Below are positions 58,266 to 64,000 of a stretch of DNA of 64,000 nucleotides, one piece after another. The DNA lies in the NCBI RefSeq assembly GCF_013280595.1, contig NZ_JAAATY010000034.1:1-64000 (forward strand), in the 5' to 3' direction. The first letter of the stretch is position 1, and every line of letters starts with the position of its first letter. The translations under genes and the position numbers were made by a program. Source of the stretch: Kibdelosporangium persicum. Its GTDB lineage: Bacteria > Actinomycetota > Actinomycetes > Mycobacteriales > Pseudonocardiaceae. Below the pieces are notes generated by a model that ran no database searches, was not told the DNA's origin, and saw only the letters and a list, made by a program, of their open reading frames with translations.

Positions 58266-59288
58266 GTGGAGGACAACCAGCTTTACTCGATCGGCGACGT
58301 GGCGCGTCGCACCGGTTTGAGCGTGAGTGCCATCAGGTTCTACGCGGACGCCGGTGTGGTCGTACCCACGAGCCACACCGACGCCGGCTACCGGCTGTAC
58401 GACATCGACGCCATCGCGCGGCTGGAACTCGTCCGCACCCTGCGTGACCTGGGCGCAAGCCTGGATGACATCCGCAGGCTCCTGGCCGACGAGACGACCC
58501 TGCACGACCTGGCCACGACCCACCTCGCGCTCGTCGAGCGCCAGATGCGTCACCTACGTGCCAGGCGGGCCGTCCTTCGGACCATCGTCAACCAGCACAC
58601 CGCGACCGAACAGGTGGCCCTCATGCACGACCTCGTGTCCATGTCCGACGACGACCGCAACCGGCTGCTCGACGAGTTCTGGGACGAGATCACCGAAGAC
58701 CTCACCACCGTGCATCCCGAATTCACCGAGCAGCTGCACCAGATGCGCCCGGTCCTGCCCGAGCACCCCACCACCGACCAGCTCCAGGCCTGGATCGAAC
58801 TGGCCGACCTGGTGCAGGACAAGGAGTTCCGCCGCTCGGTCCGGGAGTACTTCCACACCAGCTTCGCCTCCCCGAAAGCCATGAACATGACCACACCGGC
58901 GATGATGGAACGCATCGAAAGGCACCGGAAGCTGGAAATGGAGGCCTGGTCGGCACAACAGGCCGGGCTGTCCCCGGACACCCCGCAGGCCCGGCAGATC
59001 GCCGAACGCCTGGTGGCGTCGATCGCCGAGCTCACCGCCACGGCCACGGGGAAACCACTCAGCGAGGACGACGTCGCCGAGGTGCGGCATTCCATGGCCG
59101 ACCCCGACCCCACCACTCCCGCTCATCACCACGCCGACCGTGCCGTGTCAGAGTTCAACGACCTGCTTGGCACCTACGTGTCACTGATGACAACCATCAG
59201 CGGGACACCGGAGCCGAACGGCGGCGCGAGCGAACAGTGGATCGCCGCCGCCCTCTCATCGGGTACCAACGACGCCCCCGCCCGTTGA
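58266..59288 (+). CDS. MerR family transcriptional regulator
   Basis: A 340-residue regulator. The N-terminal MerR winged helix reads YSIGDVARRTGLSVSAIRFY, ADAGVVVPTSHTDAGYRLYD, then IARLELVRTLRDLGASLDDI and a long coiled-coil with HLALVERQMRHLRARRAVLR. The remaining about 200 residues form a helical effector region (ELADLVQDKEFRRSVREYFH, ERIERHRKLEMEAWSAQQAG) without metal-binding cysteines, so an organic ligand is more likely than a metal. GTG at 58266 directly follows the palindromic promoter, which points to autoregulation. It is convergent with the TetR gene. Confidence 0.88.
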   Translation: MEDNQLYSIGDVARRTGLSVSAIRFYADAGVVVPTSHTDAGYRLYDIDAIARLELVRTLRDLGASLDDIRRLLADETTLHDLATTHLALVERQMRHLRARRAVLRTIVNQHTATEQVALMHDLVSMSDDDRNRLLDEFWDEITEDLTTVHPEFTEQLHQMRPVLPEHPTTDQLQAWIELADLVQDKEFRRSVREYFHTSFASPKAMNMTTPAMMERIERHRKLEMEAWSAQQAGLSPDTPQARQIAERLVASIAELTATATGKPLSEDDVAEVRHSMADPDPTTPAHHHADRAVSEFNDLLGTYVSLMTTISGTPEPNGGASEQWIAAALSSGTNDAPAR

Positions 59289-59297
59289 GCCGGCGGA

Positions 59298-59918
59298 TCA
59301 GGGCGTGCCGGGCGGCAGGTCGTCGGTCGCGGGCGCGGGCGACCTCTTCCCGGCGACCATGTCGACGAGGGTGTCGGTGAGGTCTTCGGCGGAGACGCCG
59401 CCCCACTTGGGGTCGGCGAGCTGGCCGCTGGCCTCCAGGCCGGCGATCCCGCTCGCGCTGCTGATGAGCAGGGCCGCGTACCGGCGGGCGTCCTGCTCGC
59501 CGACCAGGTCGGCGACGACGGCCAGGAACTCGGTCTGGCTGCGCTGGGCGGCCCGGGCGAGTGCCGTGGGGTCGCCGGGTGGGTTGCTGAACATGAGTTT
59601 GTAGAGGTGCGGCTGAAATCGGCCGATGTCGATGAGTGCGATGAGGCCGTTGCGCATTTTCTCGGCGGGCGACAGGCCCGGATCCGCGCGGAGGGCGTGC
59701 ATGCGGTCTCCTAGTGTGTCCCAGGCCTGTGTCCCGACGGCGATCAGCAGGCTCTCCTTGTCGGGGAAGTGCCGGTAGGGCGCCCCGCGAGTCACTCCGG
59801 CGCGTGCTCCCACCGCGCGCAACGTCACGGCGTCCAGGCCACCGGAATCGAGCAGCTCAGCGGCCGCGTCGAGCAGGGCGCGGCGCGTGGCGGCGGCTGA
59901 TTCGGCGCGGCTGGTCAT
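59298..59918 (-). CDS. TetR family transcriptional regulator
   Basis: A 206-residue repressor. The N-terminal HTH has ATRRALLDAAAELLDSGGLD, AVTLRAVGARAGVTRGAPYR and HFPDKESLLIAVG. The C-terminal ligand domain, with HLYKLMFSNPPGDPTALARA, matches the TetR_C_13/WHG-type group. It is divergent from the SDR-aldehyde dehydrogenase operon, and two matches to a GATGAC-N3-GTCA element lie in the 81-base gap and over the SDR start codon. It therefore most likely represses that operon and itself until an aldehyde, ketone or related ligand binds. Confidence 0.9.
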   Translation of the reverse strand: MTSRAESAAATRRALLDAAAELLDSGGLDAVTLRAVGARAGVTRGAPYRHFPDKESLLIAVGTQAWDTLGDRMHALRADPGLSPAEKMRNGLIALIDIGRFQPHLYKLMFSNPPGDPTALARAAQRSQTEFLAVVADLVGEQDARRYAALLISSASGIAGLEASGQLADPKWGGVSAEDLTDTLVDMVAGKRSPAPATDDLPPGTP

Positions 59919-59940
59919 GCGGACGATCCTAGCTCCCTTG

Positions 59941-60014
59941 TGATGACTAAGTCACTTGAGTCAGTTGACATCGTCATCTGAAAGCTCCACACTCAGAAGA
60001 TGACAAAGTCATCT
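59941..60014 (+). promoter_or_regulatory. SDR promoter with two TetR-type operators
   Basis: A perfect palindrome AGATGAC-AAA-GTCATCT (59998-60014) covers the ATG of the SDR gene. A near copy, GATGAC-TAA-GTCAC (59942-59954), lies upstream. Between them TTGACA (59965-59970) is a consensus -35, and CACACT (59988-59993), 17 bases on, a plausible -10. The predicted start of transcription falls at about 60000, the first base of the ATG, suggesting a leaderless mRNA blocked by repressor at its first codon. Confidence 0.65.
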
Positions 60015-60896
60015 GAAATTCGGGAGCTCGTGGTCGTGACCGGAGCGTCAACCGGCATGGGCGCGGCCACCGCGCGGGAACTGGCCCGCCGCGGCTTTCA
60101 CGTCCTCGCCGGCGTGCGGCGCGACAGCGACGGTGACGCGCTGCGCGCCGCAGGCGTCGAGCCGGTGATCGTCGACATCACCAACCCCGACCACATCGCC
60201 GCGCTCACCACACGCGTCGAGCGGGACGCGCGGCCGCTGCGGGCAGTGGTCAACAACGCCGGCATCCCCGGCGCCGGCCCGGTCGAAGTGATGCCGCTCG
60301 ACGAATGGCGGCGCATCTTCGAAGTGAACGTCTTCGGCCACGTCGCCGTCATCCAGGCGCTGGTTCCCGCGCTGCTACGCGGCAAGGGCCGCGTCGTCAA
60401 CATCACCTCCCTCAACGGCAAGGTCTCCATGGCCGGCTACGGGCCGTACGCCGCCAGCAAGTTCGCGATGGAGGCCGTGAGCGACGCGCTGCGCAACGAG
60501 CTAGCCCCGCACGGTGTGCAGGTGGTGGTAGTCGAACCGGGCGGAGTCAAAACCGAGATGTCCCGCGTCGGCCTCGCCGCCCTCGGCCGCCTCGGCGATG
60601 GGATGACGCCCGAGCACAACGCGCGCTACGGCGATCTGATGCAGGCCATCCCCTCCCACGTGGCCGCGTTCACCAAGGCCGGCGTGACCTCCGACGTCGC
60701 CGCGAAGAAGATCGCCAAGGCGGTGACCGACCGCAGGCCCCGCATCCGCTACACGATCGGCGTCACGGCCGCCTTCCTCATCGGTGTGTCCCGCTTCGTG
60801 TCCGACCGGATGCTCGACCGGATGACGACCTCCGACCTGCGCAAGCACTACCCCGCCAAGACCCGTCGCCGCGCGACCGCGGCAGACGCCGCCTGA
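60000..60896 (+). CDS. short-chain dehydrogenase/reductase
   Basis: A 298-residue classical SDR: ELVVVTGASTGMGAATAREL, VIVDITNPDHIAAL, AVVNNAGIPGAGPVEVMPLD, GRVVNITSLNGKVSMAGYGP with Tyr/Lys in YAASKFAMEAVSD, VVVVEPGGVKTEM, and a hydrophobic helix near the C-terminus (IGVTAAFLIGVSRFVSDRML) resembling 17-beta-hydroxysteroid dehydrogenase types. Substrate unknown. No ribosome site precedes the ATG, consistent with leaderless translation. It is followed after 36 bases by an aldehyde dehydrogenase gene, so the two probably oxidise an alcohol through its aldehyde. Confidence 0.9.
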   Translation: MTKSSEIRELVVVTGASTGMGAATARELARRGFHVLAGVRRDSDGDALRAAGVEPVIVDITNPDHIAALTTRVERDARPLRAVVNNAGIPGAGPVEVMPLDEWRRIFEVNVFGHVAVIQALVPALLRGKGRVVNITSLNGKVSMAGYGPYAASKFAMEAVSDALRNELAPHGVQVVVVEPGGVKTEMSRVGLAALGRLGDGMTPEHNARYGDLMQAIPSHVAAFTKAGVTSDVAAKKIAKAVTDRRPRIRYTIGVTAAFLIGVSRFVSDRMLDRMTTSDLRKHYPAKTRRRATAADAA

Positions 60897-60932
60897 CCGC
60901 CACCCCGCCTGAGCAGAATCGAGAGGACAACC

Positions 60933-62390
60933 ATGTCGACCACCAGCACCGCCCGCAATCTCGTCAACGGCGAGTGGAGCGACACCGGCTCGGTCCACGA
61001 GTCGATCGACCCTTCCACGGGTGAGGTCGTCGGAACCTACGTTTCCGCGGGCCGCGCCGAGGCGCAGGCCGCGATCGACGCCGCTCGCTCCACCTTCGAC
61101 ACCACCGGCTGGTCGCGCGATCCGTCCCTACGATCGCGGGCCCTGTACGAACTGGCCGACCGGCTCGCCGAACGGGTGCCCGCCATCGCCCGGATGCTGG
61201 CTCGGGAGAACGGCAAGCTGCTCGCCCAGACGACCTGGGAGCTGCTGACCTCGGTCGAATGGCTGCGCTACAGCGCCGCCTCCGCGCTCGTCCACATCGC
61301 CGGGCGCGCCGCCGAACCCACCCCGGGGGCCTACTACCACTCGGTCCCCGAGGCGGCGGGCGTCGCGGGCATCATCGCCCCGTGGAACTCCCCGGTGATC
61401 CTGCTGGTCCGCGCTCTGGGCCCGGCCATCGGGGCCGGCTGCACCACCGTGGCCAAGATGCCCGGCCAGACCGCGCTGACCAACGCGTTGTTCGCCGAGG
61501 CCGTCGCCGCCACGTCCTCGCTTCCCGCCGGTGTCGTCAACATCCTCACCGAGGCCGGTAACGAGGTGGCGCCGATGCTGGTCGCCTCGCCGGACATCGA
61601 CGTGCTCAGCTACACCGGCAGCACGCACGTCGGGCGCGCCATCGCGGCCACGGCCGCCCCCACGCTCAAGCGGCTCGGCCTCGAACTGGGCGGCAAGACG
61701 CCGCTGATCGTCTTCGACGACGCCGACCTGGACAGCGTGGTCCCCACGCTCGTGATGAGCAGCATCCTGATGAACGGCGAGTTCTGCTGCACCGGCTCCC
61801 GCGTCCTCGCCCAGCGCGACATCGCCGACGAACTGCGCACCCGGCTCGCGGCGGCACTGGCAGGGGTCAAGGTCGGCCCCGCGCTCGACCCCACCAGTCA
61901 GATGGGCCCGCTGATCGACAAGGCCAGCGTCGCCAGGGTCGACCGGATCGTCGAGGAGGCCGCCGACTACGCCAAGATCATCGTCCGGGGTGGCCCGGTC
62001 ACCGGCCCCGGCCTGGCCGGTGGCGCGTTCTTCCGGCCCGCCCTGATCGAGGTCGACCGGATCGACGTGCCCGTCGTCCAGCAGGAGGTGTTCGGCCCGG
62101 TGCAGACCTTCGAGGTCTTCGACGACGAGACCGACGCGATCCAGCGGGCGAACGCCACCGAGTTCGGCCTCGCCGCCTCCGTGTTCACCCTCGACGACCT
62201 GCGGGCCCGCCGAGTCGGCCGCGCCCTGCGCTTCGGTGGCATCTGGTTCAACACCTGGGGCTCGATGTCCGAACACTTCGAGCAGGGCGGCATGAAGCAG
62301 AGCGGCTACGGCACGCTGTGCGGGCCGACCGCAATGAGCGAGTTCCAGCACCTCAAGACCTACGGCAGCATGGCCCCACACCCGGCCTAG
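60933..62390 (+). CDS. aldehyde dehydrogenase (NAD-dependent)
   Basis: A 485-residue ALDH-superfamily enzyme. It has NGEWSDTGSVHESIDPSTGE, the nucleotide-binding region GVAGIIAPWNSPVILLVRAL, YTGSTHVGRAIAA, LGLELGGKTPLIVFDDADLD (general-base Glu), ILMNGEFCCTGSRVLAQRDI with the catalytic Cys and VVQQEVFGPVQTFEVFDDET. A GAGAGGA site precedes the ATG. It probably oxidises the aldehyde formed by the upstream SDR; substrate class cannot be read from the sequence. Confidence 0.92.
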   Translation: MSTTSTARNLVNGEWSDTGSVHESIDPSTGEVVGTYVSAGRAEAQAAIDAARSTFDTTGWSRDPSLRSRALYELADRLAERVPAIARMLARENGKLLAQTTWELLTSVEWLRYSAASALVHIAGRAAEPTPGAYYHSVPEAAGVAGIIAPWNSPVILLVRALGPAIGAGCTTVAKMPGQTALTNALFAEAVAATSSLPAGVVNILTEAGNEVAPMLVASPDIDVLSYTGSTHVGRAIAATAAPTLKRLGLELGGKTPLIVFDDADLDSVVPTLVMSSILMNGEFCCTGSRVLAQRDIADELRTRLAAALAGVKVGPALDPTSQMGPLIDKASVARVDRIVEEAADYAKIIVRGGPVTGPGLAGGAFFRPALIEVDRIDVPVVQQEVFGPVQTFEVFDDETDAIQRANATEFGLAASVFTLDDLRARRVGRALRFGGIWFNTWGSMSEHFEQGGMKQSGYGTLCGPTAMSEFQHLKTYGSMAPHPA

Positions 62391-62551
62391 AAGCCCGGCC
62401 CAGCGGACAGTTCGTGCGGTTTCGCCGTGCGGCCCAGAGCAGGTCGCACGGCGAACCGGTCGGAGCGCGGATATCCGTTGCGCGGGATGTGGTGGAAATG
62501 GTCGGCTGGGGCGACTGAGTCCGCCCGAGCCGAGCGAGGACAATAGGCACC

Positions 62552-63817
62552 GTGATCGACCTGAAGACACTGCGCGAAGACCCGGAGGCGGTGCGCGCTT
62601 CGCAGCGTGCCCGTGGTGAGGACGAGCAGCTGGTGGACCAGTTGCTGTCCGCCGACGAGCGTCGCCGCGGTTCCGTCTCCAGGGCGGACACGTTGCGAGC
62701 CGAGCAGAAGGCCTTCGGCCGCCAGGTGGGCAAGGCCAAGGGCGAGGAGCGCGAGGCCCTGCTGGCCAAGGGCAAGGAAATGGCCGCCGAGGTCAAGGCC
62801 GCCGAGGCCGAGCAGGCCGAGGCCGAGGAAACGGTCACCAGGCTGCACCGGGCCATCCCGAACCTGGTCCACCCGGCCGCGCCCGCGGGCGGTGAGGACG
62901 ACTACGCCGTGCTCAAGCACGTCGGCGAGCCCAAGCCGGTCGACTTCGAGCCTGCCGACCACCTCGATCTGCTCACCAAGCTGGGCGGCGTCGACATGGA
63001 GCGCGGCGCGAAGGTGTCGGGCTCGCGGTTCTACTTCCTCACGGGCATCGGCGCGCAGCTCCAGCTGGCGCTGCTCAACATGGCCGTGCAGCAGGCGGTC
63101 GCCAACGGCTTCCAGGTGATGATCACGCCGTCGCTGGTGCGGCCGGAGATCATGGACGGCACGGGTTTCCTCGGCGCGCACTCCAGCGAGGTCTACCGCC
63201 TGGCCGAGGACGACCTGTACCTGGTCGGGACGTCGGAGGTGCCGCTCGCGGGCTACCACGCCGACGAGATCCTCGACCTCTCGGCGGGTCCACGCCGGTA
63301 CGCGGGCTGGTCGTCGTGCTACCGGCGGGAAGCCGGGTCGTACGGCAAGGACACCCGCGGCATCATCCGGGTCCACCAGTTCGACAAGGTGGAGATGTTC
63401 ACCTACTGCAAGCCCGAGGACGCCGAGGCCGAACACGGCCGGCTGCTGGCGTGGGAAGAGGAGATGCTCGCCAAGATCGAGGTGCCGTACCGCGTGATCG
63501 ACACGGCCGCGGGCGACCTGGGCACGAGCGCCTCGCGCAAGTTCGACTGCGAGGCGTGGTTCCCGTCGCAGCAGGCGTATCGCGAGCTGACGTCCACTTC
63601 GAACTGCACGACGTTCCAGGCCCGCAGGCTCAACGTGCGGTACCGCGACGAGAACGGCAAGCCACGGACCGCCGCGACGCTGAACGGGACGCTCGCCACC
63701 ACGCGCTGGATCGTCGCGATCGTGGAGAACCACCAGCAGGCCGACGGATCGGTCGTGGTCCCGGAGGCGTTGCGGCCGGGACTCGGCGGTGTCGAAGTCC
63801 TCGAACCCAAGGCGTGA
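62552..63817 (+). CDS. serS: seryl-tRNA synthetase
   Basis: A 421-residue class II aminoacyl-tRNA synthetase that charges tRNA-Ser. The N-terminal antiparallel coiled coil (about 1-110; [40 protein letters not shown]) binds the long variable arm. The catalytic core has [18 protein letters not shown], motif 2 [20 protein letters not shown] and [10 protein letters not shown], and motif 3 [21 protein letters not shown] start followed by [17 protein letters not shown], the usual beginning. The two tRNA-Ser genes in the window are its substrates. serS also lies a few tens of genes from the galactan locus in M. tuberculosis. Confidence 0.97.
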   Translation: MIDLKTLREDPEAVRASQRARGEDEQLVDQLLSADERRRGSVSRADTLRAEQKAFGRQVGKAKGEEREALLAKGKEMAAEVKAAEAEQAEAEETVTRLHRAIPNLVHPAAPAGGEDDYAVLKHVGEPKPVDFEPADHLDLLTKLGGVDMERGAKVSGSRFYFLTGIGAQLQLALLNMAVQQAVANGFQVMITPSLVRPEIMDGTGFLGAHSSEVYRLAEDDLYLVGTSEVPLAGYHADEILDLSAGPRRYAGWSSCYRREAGSYGKDTRGIIRVHQFDKVEMFTYCKPEDAEAEHGRLLAWEEEMLAKIEVPYRVIDTAAGDLGTSASRKFDCEAWFPSQQAYRELTSTSNCTTFQARRLNVRYRDENGKPRTAATLNGTLATTRWIVAIVENHQQADGSVVVPEALRPGLGGVEVLEPKA

Positions 63818-63821
63818 CGCG

Positions 63822-63848
63822 GAAAGGGCCCCGGCCGGGGCCCTTTTC
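63822..63848. terminator. bidirectional terminator between serS and rtcB
   Basis: AAAGGGCCCC (63823-63832) and GGGGCCCTTT (63837-63846) flank GGCC, a 10-bp stem with A and T runs on both sides. It is positioned four bases after the serS stop and just before the rtcB stop on the other strand. Confidence 0.85.
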
Positions 63849-63849
63849 C

Positions 63850-64000
63850 TTATCCCTTCACGCAGACGACCTGCTTGAGCTTCGCCACGATCTCCACCAG
63901 GTCGGACTGGTTCGCGATGACCTCGTCGATGTCCTTGTACGCCGCCGGGATCTCGTCGACCACGCCGGAGTCCTTCCGGCACTCCACGCCCGCGGTCTGC
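63850..64000 (-). CDS. rtcB: RtcB-type RNA ligase, C-terminal end (5' partial)
   Basis: The last 49 codons of a minus-strand gene that continues past the right edge. The sequence GVECRKDSGVVDEIPAAYKD, then IDEVIANQSDLVEIVAKLKQ and VVCVKG, matches the conserved C-terminus of RtcB 3'-phosphate RNA ligases (C(R/K)xxxxVDExPxAYKDID). RtcB joins RNA ends during repair or tRNA healing with GTP and Mn. Catalytic metal ligands are outside the window. It is convergent with serS. Confidence 0.9.
   Translation of the reverse strand, partial: QTAGVECRKDSGVVDEIPAAYKDIDEVIANQSDLVEIVAKLKQVVCVKG

Overview
The window is 64 kb of high-GC actinobacterial chromosome. GTG/TTG starts are common, stop and start codons often overlap, and the gene content includes an EspG/PPE (ESX type VII) remnant, a proteasome activator (Bpa) and a galactofuran/decaprenyl-phosphoarabinose wall locus. 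An arabinogalactan-making Pseudonocardiaceae-type organism is the best fit. This is inferred from gene content; no 16S is present.

Layout. 1-2.9 kb: the 3' end of an RHS/YD-repeat polymorphic toxin with a hydrophobic tip and a small membrane protein, then an IS scar, an orphan NucA/NucB-like DNase tip and an acidic candidate immunity protein. 2.9-3.1 kb: tRNA-Arg and tRNA-Ser. 3.2-26.8 kb: mostly housekeeping and secreted proteins (acetoacetyl-CoA ligase, an EspG/PPE module, a HisC-like aminotransferase, a TauE exporter, a DUF1906 hydrolase, a polyprenyl diphosphate synthase, a deoxyribosyltransferase-like/Nudix fusion, an O-methyltransferase, a ceramidase-like protein, two MarR regulators, tRNA-Ser with 135-bp tandem repeats, two metallopeptidases, a quinone oxidoreductase), ending with a PLP-lysine-less class V aminotransferase homologue and Bpa.

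26.9-41 kb: cell-wall galactan locus. Wzm/Wzt export lipid-linked galactan. GlfT1, GlfT2 and Glf build it from UDP-galactofuranose. UbiA, the PAP2 phosphatase, DprE1 and DprE2 make decaprenyl-phosphoarabinose, and a GtrA protein accompanies them. The order from Bpa onward is related to M. tuberculosis Rv3778c-Rv3809c but rearranged. A class III lanthipeptide synthetase (LanKC) and an EamA transporter with a Val-rich leader peptide are inserted in it. DprE1 has Ala where benzothiazinones bind Cys387 in M. tuberculosis.

43-53 kb: the most unusual region. A tightly coupled operon (LpxA-like acyltransferase, dedicated ACP, FabG-like reductase, AMP-ligase, LuxE-like and LuxC-like proteins) lies next to a flippase-like membrane protein, a DegT aminotransferase overlapping a Gfo/Idh/MocA dehydrogenase (the GnnB/GnnA combination), and a family 2 glycosyltransferase. 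Together they could make and export an N-acylated 3-amino-sugar lipid or glycan by a lipid-A-like first step in a Gram-positive organism. This is a hypothesis.

53-64 kb: L-2-hydroxyglutarate oxidase, a small metallopeptidase, a septum-formation protein, a YgiB/YgiC/DUF350 module, a MerR regulator, a TetR regulator divergent from an SDR plus aldehyde dehydrogenase with operators over the start codon, serS, and the 3' end of rtcB.
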